Below are positions 47,552-59,239 of a stretch of 64,000 nt of DNA, in pieces (position 1 is the first letter of the stretch; every line of letters starts with the position of its first letter). The DNA lies in NCBI GenBank assembly GCA_002862125.1, contig PHSP01000001.1, positions 2,204,501-2,268,500 of the forward strand, in the 5' to 3' direction. The position numbers were made by a program, and so were the translations under genes. This stretch comes from Methylobacter sp. KS41 (GTDB lineage Bacteria; Pseudomonadota; Gammaproteobacteria; Methylococcales; Methylomonadaceae). The notes below the pieces were generated by a model, which saw only the letters and a program-made list of their open reading frames with translations, was not told where the DNA came from and made no database searches.

Positions 47552-49525
47552 ATGTTTACCGACGCAACTACCCAAACACATACCGGCGATCTATCCAGTT
47601 CATCAACCGCCATCTATTCCAAGGCCTACGACATCGATAAAGCTATCAGCAGAGCTCAGGATAAATTATTAAGCCTGCAAGACAAGGATGGTTATTGGGT
47701 ATTCGAACTCGAGGCTGACTGCACAATTCCATCCGAATACATTTTGATGATGCACTATCTGGGTGAAATTGATGTTCCGCTACAAACTAAAATAGCCAAC
47801 TATTTAAGATCACGTCAATCTGAAGACGGCAGTTACCCGCTATTTACCGGCGGACCTGGAGACATCAGCTGCAGCGTTAAAGTTTATTATGCCTTAAAAC
47901 TGGCCGGCGATTCCCCGGATGCCGCGCACATGGCCCGCTTAAGAACTTTCATCCTCGGTAAAGGCGGCGCGGCAAAAGCCAATGTTTTTACTCGAATTGC
48001 ACTGGCGACCTTTGAACAATTGCCCTGGCGCGGGGTGCCTTACATTCCCGTGGAAATTATGCTATTTCCCAAATGGTTTCCGTTTCATCTTGATAAAGTA
48101 TCCTACTGGTCCAGAACTGTAATGGTCCCGTTGTTCATTCTTTGCACGCTAAAAGCAACCGCGAATAACCCTAACAAAATCAACATATTGGAGCTTTTTG
48201 TTACACACCCTGACAAAGAGCGGCATTATTTCCCTGAAAGAACCTTGTTGAATAAAGTTTTTCTGGGTTTGGATTTTTTAGGCCGGATAACGCGTCCGCT
48301 AATCTCAAAAAGATTACATAACGTGGCGATCGAAAGAGCAAAAGACTGGATTATCGAACGGCTGAACGGTGAAGACGGATTAGGCGGTATTTGTCCTGCC
48401 ATGATGGGAGCTTATCAAGCCTTGTTACTGCTTGGCATGCCTAAAGATGATGAACTTATTGTTACCGCGCGCAAGGCAATAGATAAATTATTGGTTATTA
48501 ACGAGCATGATGCCTATTGCCAGCCCTGCCTATCACCGGTTTGGGATACGGCTCTTGCAGCGTTAGCATTACAGGAAGCCGATAAAGGCTTGAATCCGGT
48601 CAATAATTTCTCCGGTCCGGCCCTGACACGCGCATACGATTGGCTTAAAAGCAAACAATTATTAGATGAGCCAGGCGATTGGCGTATATCAAAACCGGAT
48701 TTGGCTGGTGGCGGCTGGGCGTTTCAATTTGAAAATCCGCATTATCCCGATGTAGACGATACGGCGGTGGTTGCTTTTGCAATGGCGGATTCCAATTTAC
48801 CCGGCTTGAATGAATCAATACATCGGGCAACTCGCTGGGTAGTGGGCATGCAATCCGAAAATGGCGGTTACGGGGCTTTTGATGTTGATAATACCTATTA
48901 TTACCTCGATGAAATTCCTTTTGCCGATCACGGCGCTTTACTGGATCCGCCTACATCGGATGTCAGTGCGCGTTGCGCCATGCTTATGGCTAAAGTCGCC
49001 CAGAATCATGCAGAATATCTTCCGGCTTTGAAACGTACTATCGAATACCTGCGCAACGAACAGGAAACCGATGGCTCTTGGTTTGGCCGTTGGGGCACCA
49101 ACTATATTTACGGCACCTGGTCTGTTTTGCTTGGCCTGGAGCAGACCAATCTGCCTAAAAATGATCCAATGTACACCAAAGCCGTGACATGGTTAAAAAG
49201 CGTACAACGTGAAGATGGCGGCTGGGGCGAAGACAACTACAGCTATCACGATAAAAGCGTTAGCGGAAGCTATCGTTTTAGCACCGCTTTCCAATCAGCG
49301 TGGGCCGTTTTAGGGCTAATGGCGGCAGGCGAAGCCCACAGCCCGGAAGTAAAGGCAGGCATAGATTTTATATTGCGAAATCAGCAAGCTGATGGCGTCT
49401 GGAACGATAAATGTTTCACTGCGCCCGGTTTTCCAAAGGTTTTTTATCTTAAATACCATGGCTATGACAAATTCTTTCCGCTTTGGGCATTAGCCCGTTA
49501 TCGCAACGAACTAAACAAAAAGTGA
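47552..49525 (+). CDS. shc: Squalene-hopene cyclase
   Basis: 657 residues. The protonating motif DVDDTAVVAF is near residue 400, and several QW repeats are visible (QDKDGYWVFELEADC, QSENGGYGAFD, QETDGSWFGRWG, QREDGGWGED, QADGVWND). It cyclises squalene to hopene and hopanol at the inner membrane. It overlaps the hpnG start (GTGA), in the order squalene synthase-shc-hpnG. Confidence 0.97.
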   Translation: MFTDATTQTHTGDLSSSSTAIYSKAYDIDKAISRAQDKLLSLQDKDGYWVFELEADCTIPSEYILMMHYLGEIDVPLQTKIANYLRSRQSEDGSYPLFTGGPGDISCSVKVYYALKLAGDSPDAAHMARLRTFILGKGGAAKANVFTRIALATFEQLPWRGVPYIPVEIMLFPKWFPFHLDKVSYWSRTVMVPLFILCTLKATANNPNKINILELFVTHPDKERHYFPERTLLNKVFLGLDFLGRITRPLISKRLHNVAIERAKDWIIERLNGEDGLGGICPAMMGAYQALLLLGMPKDDELIVTARKAIDKLLVINEHDAYCQPCLSPVWDTALAALALQEADKGLNPVNNFSGPALTRAYDWLKSKQLLDEPGDWRISKPDLAGGGWAFQFENPHYPDVDDTAVVAFAMADSNLPGLNESIHRATRWVVGMQSENGGYGAFDVDNTYYYLDEIPFADHGALLDPPTSDVSARCAMLMAKVAQNHAEYLPALKRTIEYLRNEQETDGSWFGRWGTNYIYGTWSVLLGLEQTNLPKNDPMYTKAVTWLKSVQREDGGWGEDNYSYHDKSVSGSYRFSTAFQSAWAVLGLMAAGEAHSPEVKAGIDFILRNQQADGVWNDKCFTAPGFPKVFYLKYHGYDKFFPLWALARYRNELNKK

Positions 49526-50259
49526 TCACCGGTATTGTTGTTGCCTTACCTGAAGAGCTGACTACCCTGACATCAAAAAAAATTGATAAAGGGCGTTGTC
49601 TATTAATTGCCGACAAGTTATTGGTTGCTCATTCCGGGGCTGGCGCTATAAATGCCCGGTCAGCAACTGAATTGCTCATCGCTAGTGGCGCCAACCGGAT
49701 CTTGAGCTGGGGTTGCGCCGCAGCGCTCAGTTCATCCCTAAAACCGGGCGACCTGCTTTTGGCTGACAAACTGATCGATTCAGAGGTTTGTGGAGACGCA
49801 AAATTCTGCGTCTCCACCGATTGGCATAGTTATACCAAAAGTAGATTGGCAGAGTTTGTTGTAGTCCATAGCGGCCGTTTAGCGGAGAGTGTAAACATTG
49901 TTTCATCCAGCCAGGATAAAAAACAAATTCATTCAATAACAGGCGCTGTTGCACTGGATATGGAAAGTATCGCTATCGCCAAGGTCGCAAAGCAATACAA
50001 TTTACCTTTTCTGTCCATCAGGGTTATTGCCGATCCCGTAAATATGACCTTGCCCAGAGCCATTAACTATTCGCTTAATAATCTGGGTGATATTGTGTTA
50101 GGAAAATTATTGTTATTTGTATTTCTCCACCCTGCTGAGTTACCTGGATTGATAAAGCTGGGCATTCACTTTAATGCAGCAAGGAAAACATTAAAATCCG
50201 TTGCCAGGCATCTTGATACAGTAACCGGCTTTAACTATTCAAATGCAACAAATCAATAA
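49522..50259 (+). CDS. hpnG: Hopanoid-associated phosphorylase (HpnG)
   Basis: 245 residues from a GTG at 49522 that overlaps the shc stop (GTGA); an upstream start at 49483 would overlap shc by 43 bp. Purine-nucleoside-phosphorylase fold: GIVVALPEEL, AHSGAGAINARSATELLIAS and LDMESIAIAKVAKQYNLPF. By pathway knowledge HpnG removes adenine from adenosylhopane to give ribosylhopane, the step after HpnH. Confidence 0.92.
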   Translation: MITGIVVALPEELTTLTSKKIDKGRCLLIADKLLVAHSGAGAINARSATELLIASGANRILSWGCAAALSSSLKPGDLLLADKLIDSEVCGDAKFCVSTDWHSYTKSRLAEFVVVHSGRLAESVNIVSSSQDKKQIHSITGAVALDMESIAIAKVAKQYNLPFLSIRVIADPVNMTLPRAINYSLNNLGDIVLGKLLLFVFLHPAELPGLIKLGIHFNAARKTLKSVARHLDTVTGFNYSNATNQ

Positions 50260-50314
50260 TGGAGCTGGTATTTCCTCCAGGCCTTATCGATGATGAAGGA
50301 ATTTAACTTAAGAT

Positions 50315-50347
50315 GCGGGGTGAAAAAGCTAAGCGCTTACACTCCGC
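50315..50347 (+). terminator. Hairpin between hpnG and hpnO
   Basis: The arms GCGGGGTG (50315) and CACTCCGC (50340) pair with one G-T wobble across a 17-base loop. No T-run follows, so this may tune expression of the downstream genes and not end transcription. Confidence 0.4.
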
Positions 50348-50391
50348 GCCTTATTCAAAATATCTTTAACCTTTTAACTTGAATCTCTAAT

Positions 50392-51783
50392 ATGACTTTC
50401 AGCATTGCCGAACTTTTTGCTCAACATAGCACTGATAAATTTGATCTGCACGAGCATCATCTTAATAATCAAATGGTCAGAATGTTAAAGACCATAGGCT
50501 ACGATCGTCATTACCAAAAAGCTATTGGACAATATCTTTACGATCAGGCCGGCGCTGAGTATCTGGATTTATTAAGCGGTTTTGGCGTTTTTGCTATCGG
50601 CCGCAATCATCCGACCGTTATCAGCGCATTGAAGGAGACTTTAACCCTGGAATTGCCAAATCTTGTTCAGCTTGACGTTTCAATACTCAGCGGCTTACTG
50701 GCTAAGGAACTTCTTAAAACGACGCCTGAAAATCTGGATAAGATGTTCTTTTGCAATTCCGGAACCGAAGCGGTCGAAGCTGCGATCAAATTTGCCCGTT
50801 ACACCACCAAACGTGAAAAAATTGTTTTTTGCGAGCATGGCTATCATGGTTTGACAATGGGCGCGTTATCATTGAATGGCGAAGAAATTTTCCGGGAAGG
50901 ATTTGGTCCGCTCGTACCCGGTTGCAGCCCCATACCTTTTAATGATCTTGAGGCCCTGGAAAAAGCTTTAAGCAATAAGGACGTTGCCGCGTTTATCGTC
51001 GAACCCGTTCAGGGCAAAGGCGTTAATGTTCCCGATGATAACTATTTACCTGAAGTTGAACGTCTCTGTAAAAAATATGGCGCTTTGTTTGTCGCCGATG
51101 AAGTTCAAACCGGCTTGGGACGAACCGGAAAATTCTGGGCCATAGACCACTGGAATGTTAAACCCGATATGATTTGCATGGCTAAAGCCTTGTCCGGCGG
51201 ATTTGTGCCAGTCGGCGCAGTGGCCATGACGCATAAAATTATGGATAGCGTTTTTAACCGTATGGACAGAGCCGTCGTGCATGGTTCAACTTTTGCCAAA
51301 AATAATTTGGCGATGGCGGCAGGCCTTGCCACCTTGCATGTTTTGGAAGCAGAAAAACTGGTAGAAAACAGCTTACAAACAGGCACCGACATTATTAATA
51401 GTATAAATGCGTTGTCTGGAAAATATGAATTCCTGAAAGAAGCGCGCGGCAAAGGCATGATGATCGCGATTGAATTTCAGTCACCTAAAAGCCTGACCTT
51501 GAAAGCGGCCTGGGCGATGCTTGAAGCCGCCAATAAAGGCTTGTTCTGCCAAATGATTACTATCCCTTTATTTAAGGAACACCGGATACTGACTCAGGTT
51601 GCGGGTCACGGCATGAACGTCGTCAAACTATTGCCGCCATTAAATCTGACGCAAAAAGACCGCGACCATATTGTCAGCGCATTTGATAAAGCCATTGCGG
51701 ATACCCATCAAATACCCGGTTCCATTTGGGATTTAGGTAAGAATTTAGCCAGTCATGCTTTAAAAAGCAAAAAAAGTCACTGA
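50392..51783 (+). CDS. hpnO: Class III aminotransferase, hopanoid HpnO type
   Basis: 463 residues. PLP enzyme of the acetylornithine class: CNSGTEAVEAAIKFARYTT, VADEVQTGLGRTGKFWA and the Schiff-base Lys in MAKALSGGFVPVGAV. The N-terminus (FGVFAIGRNHPTVISAL) and length fit HpnO, which makes aminobacteriohopanetriol by transamination of ribosylhopane. Position after hpnG supports this. Aminohopanoids are known from methanotrophs. Confidence 0.88.
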   Translation: MTFSIAELFAQHSTDKFDLHEHHLNNQMVRMLKTIGYDRHYQKAIGQYLYDQAGAEYLDLLSGFGVFAIGRNHPTVISALKETLTLELPNLVQLDVSILSGLLAKELLKTTPENLDKMFFCNSGTEAVEAAIKFARYTTKREKIVFCEHGYHGLTMGALSLNGEEIFREGFGPLVPGCSPIPFNDLEALEKALSNKDVAAFIVEPVQGKGVNVPDDNYLPEVERLCKKYGALFVADEVQTGLGRTGKFWAIDHWNVKPDMICMAKALSGGFVPVGAVAMTHKIMDSVFNRMDRAVVHGSTFAKNNLAMAAGLATLHVLEAEKLVENSLQTGTDIINSINALSGKYEFLKEARGKGMMIAIEFQSPKSLTLKAAWAMLEAANKGLFCQMITIPLFKEHRILTQVAGHGMNVVKLLPPLNLTQKDRDHIVSAFDKAIADTHQIPGSIWDLGKNLASHALKSKKSH

Positions 51784-51793
51784 GGTAGAAATT

Positions 51794-52150
51794 ATGACGA
51801 AACCGATTCAATTAGTCCTATTATTGCTGTCTTTATGCCAGGCAACTCTGGTTCTGGCTCACGCAGTTGTTACGGATTATTCATTAAAAATTGCTCCCAT
51901 TCATGCAAACCGGCAAGACAAAGTAGAACTTAGTTTCAATTCCCAAATAGAACTGGGCCTGTCGCAAATTTTTTTAGTGCGTAAAGGTGACAAACACGAA
52001 CTATTGCAGGCGGAAAACGGCAATAAGAAGGGTCAAATTATTGTCCATATTCCGCCGCTGGCTGAAGGCGATTATGCTCTCAGATTTAAAGTCTTCGCTG
52101 CTGATGGCCATTTAACTGAAGACGTAATTCATTTTTCAGTAGCTCAATAG
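51794..52150 (+). CDS. copC: CopC copper-binding protein
   Basis: 118 residues. Signal peptide ending LVLA, so the mature chain would begin with His23 (HAVVTDYS), the N-terminal copper ligand. The small beta barrel ends with FAADGHLTEDVIHF, the second copper-ligand motif. CopC binds copper in the periplasm and hands it to CopD. 10 bp after hpnO and 9 bp before copD, so this copper pair shares the hopanoid transcript. Confidence 0.9.
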   Translation: MTKPIQLVLLLLSLCQATLVLAHAVVTDYSLKIAPIHANRQDKVELSFNSQIELGLSQIFLVRKGDKHELLQAENGNKKGQIIVHIPPLAEGDYALRFKVFAADGHLTEDVIHFSVAQ

Positions 52151-52159
52151 GATATCGTA

Positions 52160-53824
52160 ATGGCTGGCATAGCTGATTTTCTCGACTCCCTGATTGGCGG
52201 GTTTGATCTGATTTGTTATTCACTAACAATCGGCGGTCTTTTTTGGGGTCTTTTCGTTTTACGTCCCTGGAATAATCAGGACGGATACAATGCCTTGTTA
52301 CTGCAAAAAACGATCTCTCTTATCTACAGAGGTGGTTTTTTACTGGCCTTCGCGCAAATATTTAAAATAATTCTTAAAATCTGGTTAATGACGGCCGTGC
52401 TTGAGCGCTGGCCGTTTCCAGAGTTTTCAGACACGACTCAATTTATTGGCGGCATAGTCCGTACGATACTCACATTATTTTTAGCGGGTTATTGTTACCT
52501 GTATTTGAGTAAAAATCCTTTTTCCAAGGAACGCTGGACAACTGCAGTTGTTGTATCCATACCCATGATTATTTCGGGAGCCTGGCTAGTGCACGCGGCA
52601 GGCCGTTTTGATAATCAATTTATTTTAATGTCGCTGACAGTTATTCACCAACTTGCCGCCGCCGCCTGGGTCGGCGGTATTTTTCAGTTGGTTAATCTCT
52701 GGCTTTTACGTCAAGGCGAACGCATTCCAGCTAAATTATGGCCTTTAATGCTAGGCCGTTTCTCCAAATTTGCAATGACCTCGGTTGCCATGATTCTGAT
52801 CTCGGGCCTGCCAATTGCCTTGCAATATATCGATACCTGGAATGGATTAATAGGCACCGGCTACGGCAACTTGTTAATGGTAAAAATAATATTGTTGGCT
52901 ATTGCCTTGGGCTTTGCCTGGTTGAATAAAACCGCAGTGCTCGAATACGGCGTTTCCGGCAATCCTTATGCGCTAAACAACCGCGTCCCCTATTACATTG
53001 AAGCGGAAACTTTTGTCTTAGTCACCTTATTATTCACCGCCGCCAGTCTGGCTTCGCAACCCCCGGCATTTGACATTCCCACACTCACGGCACCGTGGCA
53101 GGAGGTATTAAACACCTTTGCCCCGCAAACACCCCAAACCAGTTCTCCCAGCCATACAGCGCTGATAGCCGGTGAGGCGGGCCGGGTAGCTATAATCGAT
53201 CAAGTGCCGTCAATAGCGGCGACCGAATGGTCGAATTATAATCACAATATCGCTGGTATTTTTCTGACGGTGATGAGTTTCTTTGCCATGCTTTCTTATA
53301 TAAAGCATTTACCGTCTTTTTTGTCTTCTTTCGATAAATATTTGCCGTTAACCAGGTACTGGCCACTGGGCTTCGTCTTATTAGGTATTTTTCTGTTTTT
53401 CCGTAGTGACGCAGAAACCTGGCCATTAGGCCCGATAGGCTTCTGGGAAAGCACCTTTAATAATGGCGAAGTTTTACAGCATCGAATTGCGACTTTGCTG
53501 GTGTTTGTTCTAGGCATCATAGAACTGAGCGCCAGAATGACCAAGAACCCCGATAGCAAGCTACCCTTCGTGTTTCCCTTGCTGGCTGCATTCGGCGGTT
53601 TAATGTTGCTAACCCATTCCCATGTCGGCTTTCAAGCTAAAAGTGCATTTCTAATCCAGGTTGGGCATACCACAATGGGTATTTTTTCTCTCATTCTGGC
53701 AACCGGCCGCTGGCTGGAATTAAAACTGGACAAACCCGGAAAAGATATCGCCGGCTTTATTTCCGTAGCCGCCCTGTTTCAGATTGGGATTATCCTGATG
53801 TTCTATCGTGAACCCCTATACTAA
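52160..53824 (+). CDS. copD: CopD-family copper transport protein
   Basis: 554 residues with about eight helices in the N-terminal half (CopD domain: [20 protein letters not shown] and the [16 protein letters not shown] end) and about six more in the C-terminal half ([38 protein letters not shown]). His residues in these helices are likely copper ligands. It imports copper across the inner membrane with CopC. Fused longer than plain CopD. Dxs copy 2 begins 2 bp after its stop. Confidence 0.9.
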   Translation: MAGIADFLDSLIGGFDLICYSLTIGGLFWGLFVLRPWNNQDGYNALLLQKTISLIYRGGFLLAFAQIFKIILKIWLMTAVLERWPFPEFSDTTQFIGGIVRTILTLFLAGYCYLYLSKNPFSKERWTTAVVVSIPMIISGAWLVHAAGRFDNQFILMSLTVIHQLAAAAWVGGIFQLVNLWLLRQGERIPAKLWPLMLGRFSKFAMTSVAMILISGLPIALQYIDTWNGLIGTGYGNLLMVKIILLAIALGFAWLNKTAVLEYGVSGNPYALNNRVPYYIEAETFVLVTLLFTAASLASQPPAFDIPTLTAPWQEVLNTFAPQTPQTSSPSHTALIAGEAGRVAIIDQVPSIAATEWSNYNHNIAGIFLTVMSFFAMLSYIKHLPSFLSSFDKYLPLTRYWPLGFVLLGIFLFFRSDAETWPLGPIGFWESTFNNGEVLQHRIATLLVFVLGIIELSARMTKNPDSKLPFVFPLLAAFGGLMLLTHSHVGFQAKSAFLIQVGHTTMGIFSLILATGRWLELKLDKPGKDIAGFISVAALFQIGIILMFYREPLY

Positions 53825-53826
53825 TT

Positions 53827-55725
53827 ATGAATACATTACCTAACTACCCGTTGCTTAACGGCATCGACAGCCCCGCCGATGTGCGCAAGCTCCACAAAGA
53901 CCAGCTAAAGCCGCTGGCGCAAGAGTTGCGCGATTATTTAACCCATACCGTGAGCATTTCCGGGGGGCATTTTTCGGCGGGCCTGGGCACAGTCGAGCTT
54001 ACCGTGGCGCTGCATTATGTGTTCGATACGCCGTCTGACCAGTTGGTCTGGGACGTCGGTCATCAGGCTTATCCGCACAAGATTCTGACGGGGCGCAAGG
54101 AAAGGATGACGACTATTCGCACCCTGCATGGCGTCTCGGCGTTTCCGAGCCGGGCGGAAAGCGAATACGACGCCTTCGGAGTCGGCCATTCCAGCACGTC
54201 CATCAGCGCTGCCTTGGGGATGGCGATTGCCTCGGAGCTAAAGGGCGAAAACAAGCAGATGGTGGCCATTATCGGTGACGGCAGCATCACCGGCGGCATG
54301 GCTTACGAGGCGATGAATCATGCCGGGGCCATGGACGCCAATCTGCTGGTGATCCTGAACGATAACGACATGTCGATTTCACCGCCAGTCGGGGCGATGA
54401 ATAATTATCTGACCAAAATCCTCTCCAGCAAGCTGTATTCGTCGGTGCGCGAAGAAAGCAGAAAGGCCCTGAGCAAAATGCCCAGCGTCTGGGAACTGGC
54501 GCGCAGAACTGAAGAACACATGAAAGGCATGATTGTGCCGGGTACGCTTTTTGAGGAGCTCGGTTTTAATTATATCGGCCCGATTGACGGCCATGATCTG
54601 GATATGCTGGTGCCTACGCTGGAAAATCTTAAAGCGATCTCCGGCCCGCGCTTTTTGCATATCGTCACCAAAAAAGGCAAAGGTTATCCCCCGGCCGAGA
54701 AAGACCCGCTGGCCTATCATGGCGTGCCTGCGTTTGATCCGTGCAAGGACTCTCTGCCCAAATCAGCGCCTTCGCCGCATCCCACCTACACCGAGGTATT
54801 CGGCAACTGGCTGTGTGATATGGCCGGGCAGGACGAGCGCCTGCTGGGCATTACCCCGGCCATGCGCGAAGGCTCCGGGCTGGTCAGGTTTTCGCAGTGT
54901 TATCCCAAGCGTTATTTTGATGTCGCCATTGCCGAGCAACACGCGGTAACGCTGGCGGCAGGCCAAGCCTGCCAGGGCGCAAAACCGGTGGTGGCGATTT
55001 ACTCTACGTTTTTGCAACGCGCCTATGATCAATTGATTCATGATGTCGCTCTGCAAAATCTGGATGTCCTGTTTGCCCTGGACCGGGCCGGCCTGGTGGG
55101 TCCCGACGGCCCCACGCATGCCGGCAGTTTCGATTACAGTTACCTGCGCTGTATTCCCAATATGCTGATTATGGCCCCCGCCGATGAAAATGAATGCCGG
55201 CAAATGCTCTATACCGGCTTCCTGCATGAAGGCCCCGCCTCGGTGCGTTATCCGCGCGGCAAAGGACCCGGCGTGGCCGTCGAGCAAACCATGACAGCGT
55301 TGCCGCTGGGCAAAGCCGAGATCCGGCATCAAGGCGGCCGCCTGGCTATTTTAGCCTGGGGCAGCATGGTCGCGCCCGCCCTGGCAGCGGGCAAGCATTT
55401 AGGCGCAACTGTGGTGAACATGCGCTTTGTCAAACCGATCGATGAAACACTGATTCTGGAGCTGGCGAAAAGCCATGAAACGTTTGTCACGGTGGAAGAA
55501 AATGTCATTTCCGGCGGCGCAGGCAGCGCGGTCAATAACTTCCTGCAAGCGCAACGCATCCTCATGCCGGTGTTAAATATCGGCCTGCCCGACTGCTTTG
55601 TCGAGCAAGGAACGCGTGAGGAATTGCTGGCTATTTGCCGGCTGGATAGCCAGGGAATTATTGACCAGATTGAGGCGTTTTGCGGACCAAAAGGTGATAC
55701 GCATGAGAAAAATACCTTTTCGTGA
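53827..55725 (+). CDS. dxs: 1-deoxy-D-xylulose-5-phosphate synthase, copy 2
   Basis: 632 residues. The first 11 codons ([11 protein letters not shown]) and the last 14 ([13 protein letters not shown] and stop) differ from copy 1; everything between is identical in DNA. All catalytic motifs are the same. It sits at the end of the hpnO-copCD run, so it would be expressed with hopanoid genes, while copy 1 follows ispA. Two identical enzymes under two promoters would raise DXP supply for hopanoids. Confidence 0.94.
   Translation: MNTLPNYPLLNGIDSPADVRKLHKDQLKPLAQELRDYLTHTVSISGGHFSAGLGTVELTVALHYVFDTPSDQLVWDVGHQAYPHKILTGRKERMTTIRTLHGVSAFPSRAESEYDAFGVGHSSTSISAALGMAIASELKGENKQMVAIIGDGSITGGMAYEAMNHAGAMDANLLVILNDNDMSISPPVGAMNNYLTKILSSKLYSSVREESRKALSKMPSVWELARRTEEHMKGMIVPGTLFEELGFNYIGPIDGHDLDMLVPTLENLKAISGPRFLHIVTKKGKGYPPAEKDPLAYHGVPAFDPCKDSLPKSAPSPHPTYTEVFGNWLCDMAGQDERLLGITPAMREGSGLVRFSQCYPKRYFDVAIAEQHAVTLAAGQACQGAKPVVAIYSTFLQRAYDQLIHDVALQNLDVLFALDRAGLVGPDGPTHAGSFDYSYLRCIPNMLIMAPADENECRQMLYTGFLHEGPASVRYPRGKGPGVAVEQTMTALPLGKAEIRHQGGRLAILAWGSMVAPALAAGKHLGATVVNMRFVKPIDETLILELAKSHETFVTVEENVISGGAGSAVNNFLQAQRILMPVLNIGLPDCFVEQGTREELLAICRLDSQGIIDQIEAFCGPKGDTHEKNTFS
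53862..55684 (+). repeat. 1,823-bp direct repeat (copy 2), within dxs
   Basis: Partner of 40550-42372. The left breakpoint falls in codon 12 (GGC here, GCC there) and the right one in the last codons (GGACCA here, CGCTTAA there). No transposase or inverted repeat at the ends, so the repeat is gene-bounded, as gene conversion or recent duplication would leave it. Confidence 0.9.
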
Positions 55726-55900
55726 GAACCTTGCAGTTTGCGCCTTCCCTAGCTGAAGGCCATCCTGCACATAACCCTATTTCTCATAATAAAGCCGGAC
55801 AGGTTGTTATGCGCCTGAAAGCCCCGGCTTTGCCGGCTCATCGAACGGAAATCTGAAAATAGAATTAATCCGCTCTGCAAACCTGATGGCGCTAAATACA

Positions 55901-57101
<1,201 letters not shown>

Positions 57102-57476
57102 ATGTCAGCAAACATATTTTCCATAAACCATGCCAGTCTTATTGTTGCCGATACTAATATAGCCCTGGCGTTTTATTGTAATATTCTGGGTTTGCAACAA
57201 GTCGACCGGCCTGATTTGGGTTTCCCAGGCGCATGGCTACAAATTGGTTCTAATCAACTTCATTTACTGGAACTGGAAAATCCTGACCCAATAACGGGCC
57301 GGCCTGAGCATGGAGGGCGGGACCGTCATGTAGCCTTAAATGCGTTAGCTCTGGCCCCTCTTCAGGATGCCTTGAATAAGGCGGGCATTGCTTATAGCAT
57401 GAGCAAATCAGGACGTAGAGCGTTTTTTTGCCGTGATCCGGACGGAAATGCGGTGGAAATTATTGAGCAGACATAA
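57102..57476 (+). CDS. VOC-family (glyoxalase-fold) protein
   Basis: 124 residues. Two beta-alpha-beta-beta-beta modules: HASLIVADTNIALAFYCNIL (metal His near residue 10) and RHVALNALALAPLQDAL, ending in FFCRDPDGNAVEIIEQT with the final Glu ligand. Metal-dependent lyase or dioxygenase fold; substrate not readable. Stands alone. Confidence 0.85.
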   Translation: MSANIFSINHASLIVADTNIALAFYCNILGLQQVDRPDLGFPGAWLQIGSNQLHLLELENPDPITGRPEHGGRDRHVALNALALAPLQDALNKAGIAYSMSKSGRRAFFCRDPDGNAVEIIEQT

Positions 57477-57607
57477 TTTCCATGCCTGCTGGCGGATGCA
57501 GCCGACCGTTTAAGCTATGCTGCTGTTAAATGATTCAAGGCAGTTTCGCTAAACCTGCTGATTTTAGCTCTATCTGCGCCGTTCATTATCAAATTCCGCT
57601 ATATGAC

Positions 57608-58048
57608 TTACCAACTCCCCGTATTCGCCATCGAAACCCAGGGTTCCTTGGGTTCAAGCGACTCGCCTTTCTGTAAAAACTCGATAGAAATAGCATCCGG
57701 CGAGCGTATAAAAGCCATGCGTCCGTCACGCGGCGGACGGTTGATTAATACACCGTCTTCCATCAATTTCTGACAGGTTTTATAAATATTGTCGACTTCA
57801 AATGCAAGATGGCCAAAGTTGCGCCCTCCCCCATAGTCTTCAGTATCCCAGTTATAGGTCAACTCTATTAAAGGCGCCTGCATCTTGAGCGCCTGGTTCA
57901 CATCCAGCGGCGCATACAAATATACCAGGGTAAAGCGGCCCTGTTCACTATCAAACCGGTGACTCTCCTTCAAGCCGAGTTTAGCGCAGAAAAAATCGAG
58001 AGATTCGTTCAAATCATGAACTCGAATCATGGTATGTAAAAAACGCAT
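57608..58048 (-). CDS. gloA: Lactoylglutathione lyase-like VOC protein
   Basis: 146 residues. [20 protein letters not shown] (metal His5), [20 protein letters not shown] (second His), and [18 protein letters not shown] (Glu) follow the glyoxalase I layout, with the expected length. It would detoxify methylglyoxal as its glutathione adduct. The [19 protein letters not shown] block supports GloA over other VOC members, though the family is broad. Confidence 0.82.
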   Translation of the reverse strand: MRFLHTMIRVHDLNESLDFFCAKLGLKESHRFDSEQGRFTLVYLYAPLDVNQALKMQAPLIELTYNWDTEDYGGGRNFGHLAFEVDNIYKTCQKLMEDGVLINRPPRDGRMAFIRSPDAISIEFLQKGESLEPKEPWVSMANTGSW

Positions 58049-58128
58049 AGCAAATTACTCCTTATTAATTAACTTAACCAACAGTTTCAATCTGTCTAAA
58101 GAACTACCTGCCGCAACGGGAAATCAAC

Positions 58129-58716
58129 CTAGGCAAACTTTTTAATTTCTTCGTAACGAAAACAGCCGATTGTATGATCATTAACCATACCTATCGCCTG
58201 CATAAAAGAGTAACAAATAGTATCGCCAACAAATTTAAATCCTCGTTTTTTGAGATCTTTACTCATTAATTCAGAAAGACGGGTAGATGCCGGAATATCG
58301 GCATGTACATTCCAGGCGTTATGCAATGTCCTGCCATCAACAAATCTCCAAACATACTGATCAAAACTGCCAAATGTCTGTTGAATATCCAAAAATGCCC
58401 TGGCATTGATAACGGCGGCATTAACCTTCAGTTTATTTCTCACTATGCCGGAATTAGCCAGCAACGAATTAATTTTCTGATCATCATAGCGTGCAATTGC
58501 CCCCGCATCAAAATTGTCAAAGGCTAATCTGTATTCTTCGCGTTTTTTTAAAATTGTAGCCCAGCTTAATCCTGCCTGAGCTCCTTCAAGTATGAGAAAC
58601 TCAAGCAATAGCCGTTCGTCATGCACAGGGACGCCCCATTCAAGATCATGATAGCTTTCTTCCAAGGAGCTAGAAAGCGCCCAACTGCACTTTTTTATTG
58701 GTATTTTCAAAATCAA
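58129..58716 (-). CDS. tag: DNA-3-methyladenine glycosylase I
   Basis: 195 residues. CSWALSSSLEESYHDLEWGVPV carries the zinc Cys and the YHDxEWG motif of Tag; LLLEFLILEGAQAGLSWATI is the conserved base pocket. The C-terminal zinc ligands are in VNDHTIGCFRY. It removes 3-methyladenine from alkylated DNA. Together with ogt at 15.7 kb the window carries two alkylation-repair genes. Confidence 0.95.
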   Translation of the reverse strand: MILKIPIKKCSWALSSSLEESYHDLEWGVPVHDERLLLEFLILEGAQAGLSWATILKKREEYRLAFDNFDAGAIARYDDQKINSLLANSGIVRNKLKVNAAVINARAFLDIQQTFGSFDQYVWRFVDGRTLHNAWNVHADIPASTRLSELMSKDLKKRGFKFVGDTICYSFMQAIGMVNDHTIGCFRYEEIKKFA

Positions 58717-59239
58717 AAAGCCCTATTCAAGCACAAATTAAAAATTCATTTAAGGATGGTTCCTATTTTTTTGCCGGCAAAAGAAGCGTCCCCCAGTGGT
58801 TTCGTTTACTATATCCCGATGAAATTCTCTCCACAATACACTGTTTAAAATAAACGTAGCATAATGGTACACTGGAGTTCCAGGATCATTTTATAACTTT
58901 TTGTTATTGCCATTCATAATACAAGGCTTGGATCCGTATAAGATAAAACCGGCGTTGCCTCACTTTTATTAAAATAATCATTTCTGAGCCGGACATCCGG
59001 AAATGAGATACCTGCGCGGTTCAAAAAGCTTCAAGCATAAAAATCCAGGAACATTAGCGATATCTTTCATTGCCTATCCGGCCGGCTACCGGGGAGCGAA
59101 ATGGCGTTTTCATTGCTCACGGTACAGTTTGGAGGATAATATAATCAAGCGCTTCCGTTGCAACGGAAAATTTTACGAATGATTTTTCGCTCAAAGCGCC
59201 AGCAACAACACTTTTAACTTACTTACTCAGGGTGCCGCC
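58717..59239. other. Intergenic region, no gene seen
   Basis: About 520 bp between tag and the DUF1614 gene. No protein-like frame and no clear RNA structure. Confidence 0.4.
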
